Below are positions 19,708 to 28,928 of a stretch of DNA of 44,215 nt, piece after piece; the first letter of the stretch is position 1; each line of letters opens with the position of its first letter. Origin of the DNA: a virus; the IMG/VR virus record IMGVR_UViG_3300021168_000050, positions 1-44,215 of that record; one strand, 5' to 3'. The notes below the pieces were generated by a model. That model searched no databases. It worked only from the letters and a program-made list of their open reading frames with translations, and was not told the DNA's origin. Both the position numbers and the translations under genes were made by a program.

Positions 19708-20472
19708 TCAGGCCTTGCTCTGTGCGTTGTGGATCAGGAGGGCGATCACCGAGCAGGTCACGACGACCATAGTCAAGCCAGTCGCGATCTTCCCGAGGAT
19801 CTCGACGTCCGCGTGCGGAGCGACGATACCTTGAAGCTGAGTGGCAGTCGCGCCCACGGCGGTTGCAGCCGTTACGACCTTGGTTCCGAGCGAGGCCATG
19901 TCGAAGGCCTTAGCGGGCGGGGCGGGCGGTGTATCCATGATGTCGCGGGTCACGGCGCTGGAGGGCGGCGCAATAGGAGCGGCCTGGACGGTCGCCACGG
20001 CGGCCTCGACATCTCCGGTGAGCCAGAGTGTCTTCTCAGCTAAGCGCCGATGCTCGAGGCCTGGGACGACCTTCAGGACGCCGCCAATCTTGCCCTTGTC
20101 GAAGCGCATGATCTGGTCGGGAACGTCAGCCAGATTGCCGGCGTTCAGGTCTTTCCAGATCGTCCACTCTGGCTTCTCGCCGAGATTGTAGACGAAGGAG
20201 ATCAGGGCGCTGTACTCGTGGTTCGTCAGGCTCTCTAGACGCTGCGGGTCGACGACAGTTGCAAGGCGGTACGCAGCAATGCCAGCATCATGGCGAAGAT
20301 AGACTTCAGCCGTAGCCTCAGTGATCACCGACGGATCTCCGGGGAGAACGTTATGACCATAGCCAATGGCGAGGATGCCGCCAGTGTCTTTCTTGGCGGT
20401 GAGAACTAGACCCTCGGCGCGACGGATGAAGTCAAGCGCTAGGTCCGGGACCAGTCGAACTGAGATGGGCAT
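19708..20472 (-). CDS. GH24 lysozyme (endolysin) with C-terminal membrane helix
   Basis: The N-terminal domain (about 1-150) is a T4-type lysozyme: FIRRAEG with E20, AKKDTGG with D29 and ILAIGYGHN. The spacing E20-D29-A35 equals E11-D20-T26 of T4 lysozyme, so the catalytic Thr is replaced by Ala. After a linker rich in Pro and Ala (about 165-200) comes a hydrophobic C-terminus with a transmembrane helix (TGLTMVVVTCSVIALLIHNA, about 228-250). The enzyme should cut murein glycan strands while tethered to the inner membrane. ATG 20472 with GGAG seven bases upstream is preferred to the longer frame starting at 20553. It overlaps the holin gene by 41 bases. Confidence 0.85.
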   Translation of the reverse strand: MPISVRLVPDLALDFIRRAEGLVLTAKKDTGGILAIGYGHNVLPGDPSVITEATAEVYLRHDAGIAAYRLATVVDPQRLESLTNHEYSALISFVYNLGEKPEWTIWKDLNAGNLADVPDQIMRFDKGKIGGVLKVVPGLEHRRLAEKTLWLTGDVEAAVATVQAAPIAPPSSAVTRDIMDTPPAPPAKAFDMASLGTKVVTAATAVGATATQLQGIVAPHADVEILGKIATGLTMVVVTCSVIALLIHNAQSKA

Positions 20473-20698
20473 TGAGTTTCTCCAAGCGTTTGTGGCGACG
20501 AACTCGGCGGCGGTGGCGCAACCGAAGGAAACGCTGAACAGTCGTGCTCTCATAGATCTGGATGATGTACCAGACGACCGCCAGGACGGCGGCTATCGGG
20601 GGCAGGATATGCATGAACGTAGCCCCAATCGCAGCCGCTGAGATAGCGTCTACGGACCAAAACAAAACCTGAACATGCTGGGCGACCGGGGATGTCAT
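20432..20698 (-). CDS. Class II holin (T7 gp17.5-like)
   Basis: An 88-residue protein with two hydrophobic helices (about 10-30 and 34-52), the motif ILPPIAAVLAVVWYIIQIYE and a strongly basic C-terminus (RLRHRRRVRRHKR), the standard pattern of T7-type class II holins. It should form the inner-membrane lesion that starts lysis. ATG 20698 lies just after the stop of the previous gene with a GGCGG-type site; the frame also begins at 20713. The 3' end overlaps the endolysin start. Confidence 0.85.
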   Translation of the reverse strand: MTSPVAQHVQVLFWSVDAISAAAIGATFMHILPPIAAVLAVVWYIIQIYESTTVQRFLRLRHRRRVRRHKRLEKLNAHLSSTGPGPSA

Positions 20699-20699
20699 C

Positions 20700-21143
20700 T
20701 TATGTACCGCCATTGGGGAGGAACGCTGTAAAAGCCGTGATGGCGATTGTGTCGCCCGCGGTGATCGTTGTGGTGTTCAGGATCATGTCGGCCGCGGAAG
20801 TGCCGACGTTGCCTTGGAGAACAGCCAGGCCGGTGTGGTCGCAGGCGCGGAAGTATCCGGCTGTTCCAGAGTTCGCGGCGTTGGTGTCGCTGGTGATCGC
20901 ATTGGCCGTAGCTGTCGCGCCCTGGGTGCCTCCACCGGTGGCGACTGAGGCGGCGAACGCCGTGGTGCTGAAGGTCAGGCCCGAGGACAGGAGAGTGCCG
21001 GACGCAGCCGTCTCCAGGGTGATGGGCTCAGACCCGCTGTAGATCTTGATGGTGCCCGCGATCCCGCCGACGTTCAGCTTCGCGAGCAGAGCATCGAGCG
21101 CAGCCTGAGCGGCGACTTGAGAGAACTTCGGGTCAGTTGCCAT
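20700..21143 (-). CDS. Phage structural protein, probably tail-associated (147 aa)
   Basis: The 147-residue protein is rich in Ala, Thr, Gly and Ser, with alternating beta-strand pattern (GTIKIYSGSEPITLETAASG, AITAFTAFLPNGGT) typical of small phage structural proteins encoded after tail fibre genes. AAGGA precedes the ATG. It is not the holin and has no membrane segment. It may be a decoration or fibre-accessory protein; the family is seen in many phages but its role is unknown. Confidence 0.6.
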   Translation of the reverse strand: MATDPKFSQVAAQAALDALLAKLNVGGIAGTIKIYSGSEPITLETAASGTLLSSGLTFSTTAFAASVATGGGTQGATATANAITSDTNAANSGTAGYFRACDHTGLAVLQGNVGTSAADMILNTTTITAGDTIAITAFTAFLPNGGT

Positions 21144-21176
21144 GGAAGGATCCTTAGAGGTTTGAGATGTAGCAGA

Positions 21177-22259
21177 TCAGTTTCCGAATGTCCAGAACTG
21201 CCGCACTCCAGTGCCAGGCGGAGGCGGCTTAACCGCGGCAACCTGGAAGCTGATCTTGCCGAACGACATGGCCAAGGTGCCGAGTTCATTGGGGGGCGCA
21301 TCGTGGGCCGTGACGGTCATGGTCAAGGCACCGAACTTCATGGACACGCTGGCAGTCTTGTCGTTCCCAGAGGCGCTCAACGTCAGAGCTCCGAAGGTCA
21401 TGGCTACAGTGCCGTTCTCTCCCGCACTCGGGTTGTTGAAGGTCTGCGTCTGCAGAGACGACCATGTCGTAGGCGTGACAGAATAAGCGATCGACCAGCA
21501 TAGGCCATCATCTGAATAGATCACGTTGCCAGCGGTCGGGGTCTTCGAGGGGTTCGAGTTCTCTGCCGTTATAGCGACCTGCGCTACGGCCGAAGAAGAC
21601 GGCAGGGCATACAGGATATAGTTCGGAAGCCTATTGATCGAGGTTGCCCATACCGTGCTGTTGCTGCCGTCGAAGGCGTGAGAGGCGACGTTCGTCCCAT
21701 CATCAAAGCCATCGCTCGCAGTCCCGCCTACGTCCAGGCTGCTGCCTCCGATCGTAGCTCGATGCTGTAGCTCGTTGATGGAATAGGCTGAAGGAACCGC
21801 CGTTGGGGCGAAACCCCAATTAATATGGGATCCTCCAGGCGTCGTCCCCTGAGTGAACACGATAGTTTGGCCAAGCGTCCACCCAGTCTTGTGCATATAG
21901 CAGCGGTCAGTCCAAGTCGAATTGTCGTCGCTGAACTGGAGACAGAAGACGTCCGGCGTCTGGTTCTGGCTATTGTCCGTCCTAGCTTGCCACACAACCT
22001 CGACTATATCCTTGGTCACTCCAGCGCCAAAGTCATACTCTACCCATTCTAGCCCGTTGCCGCCCGATGCCCACTGACCCGTATTTGCGAATAGATTGGT
22101 CACACTGAACCCACCGAACGTAGAGCTCGCCGTCGCGGTGCCGCCGGTCGCCACGTTGGGGCCGCCGGCCACTGCCCTGAACTGGCACTGCTGGCCAGCG
22201 TGAACACCACCGCCGTCATTCAAGGCTATGAGGATCCTCCAATAGCGGTGAGCAGTCAT
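21177..22259 (-). CDS. Tail adhesin with discoidin-like domains and three C-terminal repeats
   Basis: The 360-residue protein has two beta-sandwich segments that resemble discoidin (F5/8 type C) domains: about 1-125 (WRILIALNDGG, ATGGTATASSTF, WVEYDFGAG, PDVFCLQFSDDNSTW) and about 150-270 (AFDGSNSTVWATS, PNYILYALPSSS, VIYSDDGLCW). The C-terminus holds three copies of a ~20-residue repeat around VAMTFGALTLSA, VSMKFGALTMTV and LAMSFGKISFQV. Discoidin folds bind carbohydrates or lipids, so this is a good candidate for receptor recognition (inference). It starts with an ATGA overlap with the preceding gene. Confidence 0.65.
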   Translation of the reverse strand: MTAHRYWRILIALNDGGGVHAGQQCQFRAVAGGPNVATGGTATASSTFGGFSVTNLFANTGQWASGGNGLEWVEYDFGAGVTKDIVEVVWQARTDNSQNQTPDVFCLQFSDDNSTWTDRCYMHKTGWTLGQTIVFTQGTTPGGSHINWGFAPTAVPSAYSINELQHRATIGGSSLDVGGTASDGFDDGTNVASHAFDGSNSTVWATSINRLPNYILYALPSSSAVAQVAITAENSNPSKTPTAGNVIYSDDGLCWSIAYSVTPTTWSSLQTQTFNNPSAGENGTVAMTFGALTLSASGNDKTASVSMKFGALTMTVTAHDAPPNELGTLAMSFGKISFQVAAVKPPPPGTGVRQFWTFGN

Positions 22260-22771
22260 TGCTTCCTCCCGGTCACGGTTCCGGATACGTCGGCCAAGGT
22301 AGTGTCAGCCGGGTTCGGGGAGTAGAGGGTCATGGTCTGCCCGGCCGGCAGGACGAAGCTGCCACCGACCCAAGCTACGACTGCCGTCTTGGATCCAGGG
22401 GCGAAGGTGATGGTCCCCACGAGCGTGTTGAAGGCTCCGCTCACGATGTTGAAGACCGCGCTCGCCGTAGCCGGGATCAGGCAGGTCACGATGTTCCCCG
22501 GGTCGCCATTCGAGAACGTGACCTGGCGGCTGAACACGGCCGTGCCTAGCTTCTCGTTCGAAGCGTAGAGGCCCTCGTCGAAGAAGCCGAAGCCGGCTGA
22601 GCTAGTGAGTTTCGAGACGTCAACGGCCGCGGCGATGCCCATACCACGGAGGGCGTTGAGGCTCAGAAGCTGCACCTCTCCGTCGCCACCCGCTGCACGG
22701 CCGAGGATATAGCCCTGTGGCATCGAGGCGCGGATCCCTCGTAGTCGTATAGCAGGGATGTTCTTGGTCAT
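22256..22771 (-). CDS. Tail-associated structural protein, unknown role (171 aa)
   Basis: The 171-residue protein is beta-rich with a glycine- and alanine-rich core (about 40-130) and a C-terminal TMTLYSPNPADTTLADVSGT, looking like a small adsorption or baseplate-type protein. It overlaps the start of the adhesin gene and the end of the large internal protein gene (ATGA both times), so it is part of the tail/adsorption block. No family recognised. Confidence 0.55.
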   Translation of the reverse strand: MTKNIPAIRLRGIRASMPQGYILGRAAGGDGEVQLLSLNALRGMGIAAAVDVSKLTSSAGFGFFDEGLYASNEKLGTAVFSRQVTFSNGDPGNIVTCLIPATASAVFNIVSGAFNTLVGTITFAPGSKTAVVAWVGGSFVLPAGQTMTLYSPNPADTTLADVSGTVTGRKQ

Positions 22772-25700
22772 TGGATGCCCGCCTGCTTGGCAAGATCATT
22801 GGCGCGCTCAGCCATCACCTGCATCGTCGCATAGTGCTGATCTAGAAGCTGACGCTTATCGTTCGGAGACGCATAGGCCGCGTTCGGATTATCGGAGTTC
22901 GCGCGGCCAGGGAGGGAGTTGATGTACTTCACCATCTTCTGCTCGTTCTGGACCGCCTTCGCCGCCTCTAGCCACTGGAACGTGGTCTGCGGGATCGATT
23001 TGGCCGCGGATCCATAGGCGTTGGCATAGTCCTCCAGGTTCGAAGGTAGCGCCGTGTCCTTGGGCATGGTCAATTTCTTCGCGCCAGCGATCCCCGGGTT
23101 CTCGGCGATGATCTGCTGAAACCTCTGGAAGTCATTCTCCTTCAGCGCCAGGGAAAGGCGGTCATGCACCTCACTGAACTTCTGGAATTGATCATCGAAA
23201 TCCCGGATCGGCTGCGCGCTGGCGTTGGGATAGCGAGCCAGGAACGAGGAGAGGAGTGGAGTATCCTCCAGGTGCGGGGCTGGCAGGTTCTGGCGACCGG
23301 CTCCAGAGGCCTGGAGCGCCATGTCCACGACGTGCGTTGCCGCGGTGCCGAGCGTGCCTGACCAGCTATCGATATAGTTGTCGATCACAGGCGGGCTCAA
23401 GCCAGCGCTCTTTAGCAGCGGCAGATCGTTCACGAAGCGCGACAGGGCCTTCGCCGTGCTGGTGCTATATGGAGTGTACTTCTCTTGAGTGGGGAGAGCA
23501 TGACCCACACTATCTGGTACCAGAGGCCGCTCCTTGAAGTACGAGTAGTTCGCCGCGTGCTCGAGGAACGGCAGGAAGGCCGACGGATACATCCCGCCCG
23601 GTGGCAGAAGGCTAGGAGCGATGCTCTTGTGAAAGCCTTCCCAAGCCGATGGGTTGTCCTCCATGAACTGGCTGACGAGCCGGCGCGGGATCGCTCCGAA
23701 GATCAAGGACAGCAGGGGCGGGTACTTGTAGACGAGCGTGGTGCCGTGGGCGACCATGACCGGATTGCCGACTTCGTCCTTTGCACCGGTGGCCTCCCAG
23801 TCGTCGCCCATATGGAAGACGAAGGCGTTGTCCTTCACGTAGTCCGGGACCGCCTTGTACCACTCCTTGTCCTTGTTCTGGAGCTCATTCAAGACGATCG
23901 GGATCGTGATGACAGCCGCTGCCTTGGCCCACGTCTGCGTCATCAGTTTGGGGTCCCAGCCAGGCTCGCCCTCGCCGGGGCGAGAGAAGCCCGCCAAGGC
24001 CCTCGCCGTTTTCTCCATGCCATTCAAGTAGGCCGTGAAGAAAGGGACGCCTGAGTTAATAGCCTTGGCCTGAGGTCCCATCGCACCTGAGCGGTGGAAC
24101 GGGGCCTCGCTCGCCGCGTATGCCAGAGCCTCTTGGCTCTCACCCGCCTTAAGACCCTGGGCGAAGCGGCCGACGGGCATGACCTGCGCCATCTTCATGG
24201 ACCACCACTTCATAGCGTCGTAGGGCGTCTTGATCAGATTGAACGTCCCCTCCATGAACGCAGGGTCCTGGTCGCCCTTCATCACGTCCTTGAGGTAGCC
24301 GCTTTTGCTCAGTCCGTCAAAGATCCGGTCAGGCGCACCCTGGCGCATCCACTGGTCCCAGACTTTGCTCTCGCCGAAGGTATGGCCTATGCCCGTGATC
24401 GCCTGAGCGATCGTATTCCGGAAACCGGGCTTGGTGATGAACTGAAACGGGATGTCATAGCCGAGGATATGGAGCGGGAATGCCGGGTTCAGGACGATCA
24501 TGGACCGCTGGAAGTTCGCGACTGCTCCGACCATCTTCTGCCACATGCCTTGCTGAACGGAGTTCATACCGCGCAGAAGCGGCGCGAGGTCTGGATCCGA
24601 GAAGACGACCTTCTGCATCTGACCATTGCGAAGCACTGGTACCTCATCTTCCTTCAGAGCCTTTCCCGTCAGCTGGGCTACGGTAGCATCCATATCCGGG
24701 TCAAGCTTGCTCTCGAGGTCTTCTACGTTCAGCGGCAGATGCACCGCGCCCTCGCCTTCAACCCGGGCCAAGCCAAGGGGGAGGGCTGCGTCGGCGGCGG
24801 CTTGATTGAGGAGGTTATGGTTCGCTAGGGAGATCCGGAGGAACGTGTCCTTGATCAGGCTCTCGTGGACGTTCTGGACTTGAAGGTCCGAACCCTCGAA
24901 GGTGCGGATCGGGTTCCGAGGATTTGTACCGCCTCCGACCTTGCCACCCTCCCGCGGATGGAGCTCCTCGATCACACGGTAGCCCGGGATGCGGGCCTTG
25001 TTCGCTTCGATCGCCGCGTCGTGCGCGGCCTCGCTCAGGACACCGGCATCGCGAAGGTAGGTCAGGGTCTTGTTCTGGAAGTCGACCAGTTGGTTGAAGG
25101 CGTCGCCATACTTGGCGTGGCCGTTCTGGATGACCTTTAGGGCGCTGTCGAGCGGGATCCCCGTCTCCTTGCCCTGTTCAGCCTTCTCAGCTGCCCACCT
25201 AGCCCCAGCGTACGTCCAGAAGGTGTTCGCCCCGGTCTCGCCCTCGAAGGGCTCCAGGATGGTCCTGAGCCCCGGGCCGATGACATTTCCCTTGGTATCG
25301 AGCATCCCCTTCTCCAGCATGTACTGGGAGGTGTTGTCCGACGCCTCGGCTGCGCGCTGGAGAAACAGAGGGTTCCGCGCATCCTCCAGGCTTCCACCTT
25401 CTCGCGCCGCGTCGACCAGGCGGCCTAGCGGGTGGTCTGGGTTCATCATCTCGAGGTACAGGTCATGGCTACCCTTCGCCAGGAGCTCACTGAAGCTGGG
25501 CGGCTTAGTCACCCCAGCGAAGTGGGAGGCGACTTCCTCTTCCGGAGTGAGCTCGCCCTCTGGGTTCTGCTCCGTCTTCGTCGCCTCACGCTGCTTTCCA
25601 AGAGCGCCACTCTCATCTTGGGCGAAGTCTGAAGCGACCTTGCGGATCTCGTCGAGGAGGTTCGACCCCAGAGCCTGGGCGTCGGCTTCTGATGGGGGCT

Positions 25701-27222
25701 CGCCCATGTTCATGTCCTGCATCATCTGGCGGCCGGCACCGATGTTCAGAGCGCCCGGCTCATTGGGGCTCCCGATGCGGCGCAGCCAAGTCGGCAGAAA
25801 CTGTCCATACTTCCCCGGGTTGCTCTCAGCGAGGGACCGGTAATGTTCCTCGCGCAGGGCTTGGAACGCCTGTGGGTCATTGCCGCTCTTCTCCAGCATC
25901 TCCTTGGCCTTGGCGACACCCTCGTTGATCGCAGCATCGAAGACTGGCAGCTTCATGTTGTCGGGCAGACCATCGATCTTCATCGGCACCCAGTAGTCGC
26001 TATGATAGATGTTCAGGGCATCGGTCTGAGAGATGTTCTTCACATCGAGGCCGGGGTGCGCATTCGAACTGATACCATACTTAGTGACGCCACCGGTGTC
26101 AGAGGTGAGACCACCCTCTTGCTTCAGCATCCATGCACCAGCAGCCTCGAAGTTGCCGGGGATCTTAGGAAGGACATAGCCCGTGCTCTTGACCTGGGTC
26201 GAGGCTGGCGTGGTTATGCGCGGCGGCGCATCGCTCGGGATCGAGAATGCCTGGCGCGCCGGCATGTCATTCATGGTGCGCGTTGCCGCGTCCGTCGGGC
26301 TCTCTCCGGTGTGAACCCAGTTCTGAGCTAGGTTCTCCTTTGCAGCCGCAAGGACGGGGGCTGTCGCGGAAGTGAGCTTCGCTGCCCCGTGAGCCGTCGC
26401 CATCAAAATCGCGCTGTCGATTAGATCCTCTTTCGACATCAGCTTCCCGTTGATCGCCATCGTGCCAGCAGTCAAGGCCGCCATCTCAGCGCCGCTCTGA
26501 AGGATAGTACGCTGAGCGACGCCATAGCCTGCCACCTCTGCACCGACCCCCACGTACTTGCCAGTGCCACCAGTGAGGGCTCCAACCGTTCCCATCTGGG
26601 CGGTATGCCACAACACTTGGCCATAGCGAACGGCGAAATCCTCAGTTGATCGATATTGGCCGTTGCGGATCTCATCCGCATGCTGCTGCTTGATGTACTC
26701 AGGGAGCGCCATCGCGCCAGCCCCAGTCGCTGCAGCGCTAGTGAAGACCGCACCAGGGCCAGTCTCAGAGCCGCCGACCGCGCCCACGACCGCACCGGCT
26801 GTACCGCCAGCCAGGCCAGCGGGAAGGTCGCCAACGCCACCTCCCAGCCCATAGGCAAGCTTGCCCCAGAAGCCCGTTCCCTGAGCCATCGTCTTGGCGT
26901 TATCAGATTGGCCGGTCAGGACGCCGCCAGAGCTCGCCTTCATGCCGGCTATGAAGAGTTCCCACGGGTTCGTGGTCGACTGGGCCTGCGGTGGGTTCGC
27001 CTGATAGGTCGCCTTGGCATTCGCTGCCATCTGCGCGTTCGATGTATCCTGGGCTTTGTAGCCGAGCCGGCTAGCAATCTCAGCATCGCTGAAGCCCTGG
27101 TCGCTAGCCTTCTGCCAGCGCTGGGCAATCGCGTCGTGGATCTCCTGCTGACTGAACCCGTTTGACCTGGCTGTCGCTATACCCTGTTCGAGTGGGGTCA
27201 GAGCCGGGGGTGGGTTCGCCAT
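22768..27222 (-). CDS. Giant internal virion protein with embedded GH108-type muramidase
   Basis: A 1484-residue protein in the position of T7 gp16, the largest ejected core protein. Residues about 360-480 carry a GH108-like lysozyme domain (WMLKQEGGLTSDTGGVTKYG, catalytic Glu at about 369, and YHSDYWVPMKIDGLP), which would make a hole in peptidoglycan during DNA entry. Around 110-170 lies a Gly/Ala-rich hydrophobic region, and the C-terminal third contains the segment FFTAYLNGMEKTARALAGF seen in LPD38-type large phage proteins. ATG 27222 with GGAGG six bases upstream is preferred over GTG 27225. Coupled (TGATG) to the gene before it. Confidence 0.85.
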   Translation of the reverse strand: MANPPPALTPLEQGIATARSNGFSQQEIHDAIAQRWQKASDQGFSDAEIASRLGYKAQDTSNAQMAANAKATYQANPPQAQSTTNPWELFIAGMKASSGGVLTGQSDNAKTMAQGTGFWGKLAYGLGGGVGDLPAGLAGGTAGAVVGAVGGSETGPGAVFTSAAATGAGAMALPEYIKQQHADEIRNGQYRSTEDFAVRYGQVLWHTAQMGTVGALTGGTGKYVGVGAEVAGYGVAQRTILQSGAEMAALTAGTMAINGKLMSKEDLIDSAILMATAHGAAKLTSATAPVLAAAKENLAQNWVHTGESPTDAATRTMNDMPARQAFSIPSDAPPRITTPASTQVKSTGYVLPKIPGNFEAAGAWMLKQEGGLTSDTGGVTKYGISSNAHPGLDVKNISQTDALNIYHSDYWVPMKIDGLPDNMKLPVFDAAINEGVAKAKEMLEKSGNDPQAFQALREEHYRSLAESNPGKYGQFLPTWLRRIGSPNEPGALNIGAGRQMMQDMNMGEPPSEADAQALGSNLLDEIRKVASDFAQDESGALGKQREATKTEQNPEGELTPEEEVASHFAGVTKPPSFSELLAKGSHDLYLEMMNPDHPLGRLVDAAREGGSLEDARNPLFLQRAAEASDNTSQYMLEKGMLDTKGNVIGPGLRTILEPFEGETGANTFWTYAGARWAAEKAEQGKETGIPLDSALKVIQNGHAKYGDAFNQLVDFQNKTLTYLRDAGVLSEAAHDAAIEANKARIPGYRVIEELHPREGGKVGGGTNPRNPIRTFEGSDLQVQNVHESLIKDTFLRISLANHNLLNQAAADAALPLGLARVEGEGAVHLPLNVEDLESKLDPDMDATVAQLTGKALKEDEVPVLRNGQMQKVVFSDPDLAPLLRGMNSVQQGMWQKMVGAVANFQRSMIVLNPAFPLHILGYDIPFQFITKPGFRNTIAQAITGIGHTFGESKVWDQWMRQGAPDRIFDGLSKSGYLKDVMKGDQDPAFMEGTFNLIKTPYDAMKWWSMKMAQVMPVGRFAQGLKAGESQEALAYAASEAPFHRSGAMGPQAKAINSGVPFFTAYLNGMEKTARALAGFSRPGEGEPGWDPKLMTQTWAKAAAVITIPIVLNELQNKDKEWYKAVPDYVKDNAFVFHMGDDWEATGAKDEVGNPVMVAHGTTLVYKYPPLLSLIFGAIPRRLVSQFMEDNPSAWEGFHKSIAPSLLPPGGMYPSAFLPFLEHAANYSYFKERPLVPDSVGHALPTQEKYTPYSTSTAKALSRFVNDLPLLKSAGLSPPVIDNYIDSWSGTLGTAATHVVDMALQASGAGRQNLPAPHLEDTPLLSSFLARYPNASAQPIRDFDDQFQKFSEVHDRLSLALKENDFQRFQQIIAENPGIAGAKKLTMPKDTALPSNLEDYANAYGSAAKSIPQTTFQWLEAAKAVQNEQKMVKYINSLPGRANSDNPNAAYASPNDKRQLLDQHYATMQVMAERANDLAKQAGIQ

Positions 27223-28919
27223 CACTTACCTCCAAATAGGATCCCGTCGAGTTTCGCCTGGCGGTCGGCGGGCATGGTTGCCAGCGGTGCGGGGGCAGAC
27301 GACCCCGTGGGCGGCAGAGGATGAGACGTATCTATCTTGGTTCGGACCTCTGCGCCACCTGAGGTCGCTGCGCGAACGTTATCCCACGCTGCAGTGACAG
27401 CGTCAAGCAGACTACCACCAGCACCCTGCGGTTTCTGCAGAGGAGGCGCATGCTGGGAGCCCGGTGCATTATCCGGGTTGAAGCTCTCGATCTTTCGGTG
27501 GAAGTAGATCGAGTTCGGGTGCTGTTGATCAGGAGGACCGAGAGTGTCGGCCCTGGAGATACCCGCGGCGTCATTGGCGCGGATCAGCGGGGCATAGTAG
27601 TTGAAGGCATCCGAGAAGGCCTCCTTGCCCTTGGCATCGGGCATGCCGGTCATCTTAGCCGAGGGCGAGGCAGTGGAGGTGCGCCAGAAGTCTACCTCTG
27701 CGTCGAGGAGCTTCGTATCAAGCTGGCTCTCCGGGTTCTTCGGATGCAGCTGCTCCAGGAGAAAGCGTGACCCTTCCATCGATAGGCCGTTGGCGACACC
27801 CACCTTGCCTAGGATCTCCGCATCGGTCGGGGCTTGAGCGGTCCCGATCCGGCCGAGGAACGAATGCAGCGTCGCTGGGTCGTCCTTGCCCGCGGCGTTG
27901 GGGTTCTCGGTCTTCTGCTTGAAGAGGCGCTCTGCCAAGCCAGTGAGAGCTTCGCGCGTGGGAGGGAGGAGGTCCGGATCCGTGAGGATCGCCTGGTTGG
28001 CCTTAGACGTGAAGTTCGGATCGCTGACGTCTTGGGTTCCGAAGGCAGTCATATAGGCTCCCGCCTTCTGCTCTGACTTCAGTTTGGCCGCCAACTGCGA
28101 GGCTTCCATCTGGCGGATCTGATCGCGCTCCTTGGCGTTCGTAACCTGATCGGCGAACTTGTCCAGAGCTTCGCGCTGCTGGTCGTCCAGATAATTCGCG
28201 AAGGGACCACCGGCCTTGAACGCCGCCTTGGCCTGCTCTGGGTTGGCCTGCGCCATCCCCTGACCCTGGGAGATCGTAATCTGGGCCATGGCTTCATTGA
28301 CGTGCGTGCGCGCTGCAGCGATCTGGTCAGCGGTCATTCCGGGGTGGGCAGCGATAGCCGCCTCTACGGTTGCCCTATAGGTGCCGCGAACTAGATCCGC
28401 TGAAGTCGGATCGCTGAAGGCAGCGAAGGCAGAGTTGTTCCTGGCGACCTGAAGGTTGCTGACGAAGTCGGCCCCCTCGACGTTGGCTTGTGTTGCCATC
28501 GCCTTCTCGCCGAAATAGGAGCGCAGCTGGTTAGCGTGCTCCATGGCGAACATCTTGCCGCCCTTGGTCTGCGCAGCGTCCTGGTACTGCTGGAGGGCCG
28601 GCTCGACGACCTCGCTGATGAAGTGCTGCGCCGCGGCCGGATTGTTCGCTGAAGCTGGGTCCGTGAAGAGGGCCTGCATCTTCGTGTCGAGGGCATTATG
28701 CAGCTGAGCGCCAGTCGCGCCAAGCTGGCTGATCTCCTGGAACGTCTGGTGTCCCTCGATCGCGTTCCCGACCTGCTTCAGGCCGCCGCCCACGTCAGAC
28801 GCGATCTGGTGATAGAAGGCACCGACACGGCGGCCCTCCATCTCGAATGCCTGAGCGCCGCCCTCCTGGGGACGTAGCGTGTCTTGCTGGCTAGTGTACT
28901 GGACGATATTGCCGGCCAT
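27222..28919 (-). CDS. Internal virion core protein (gp15-like position)
   Basis: The 565-residue protein is almost entirely helical and rich in Ala, Gln and Glu, with long amphipathic stretches (about 40-330) and a disordered Pro/Gly-rich C-terminus. It lies between the gp14-like and gp16-like genes, where T7-like phages encode the second ejected core protein. It has no enzymatic motif. Assignment is by position, size and composition. Its stop overlaps the next start; an AGGAG-type site lies upstream of ATG 28919. Confidence 0.7.
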   Translation of the reverse strand: MAGNIVQYTSQQDTLRPQEGGAQAFEMEGRRVGAFYHQIASDVGGGLKQVGNAIEGHQTFQEISQLGATGAQLHNALDTKMQALFTDPASANNPAAAQHFISEVVEPALQQYQDAAQTKGGKMFAMEHANQLRSYFGEKAMATQANVEGADFVSNLQVARNNSAFAAFSDPTSADLVRGTYRATVEAAIAAHPGMTADQIAAARTHVNEAMAQITISQGQGMAQANPEQAKAAFKAGGPFANYLDDQQREALDKFADQVTNAKERDQIRQMEASQLAAKLKSEQKAGAYMTAFGTQDVSDPNFTSKANQAILTDPDLLPPTREALTGLAERLFKQKTENPNAAGKDDPATLHSFLGRIGTAQAPTDAEILGKVGVANGLSMEGSRFLLEQLHPKNPESQLDTKLLDAEVDFWRTSTASPSAKMTGMPDAKGKEAFSDAFNYYAPLIRANDAAGISRADTLGPPDQQHPNSIYFHRKIESFNPDNAPGSQHAPPLQKPQGAGGSLLDAVTAAWDNVRAATSGGAEVRTKIDTSHPLPPTGSSAPAPLATMPADRQAKLDGILFGGK

Positions 28920-28928
28920 GGTGTTCTC

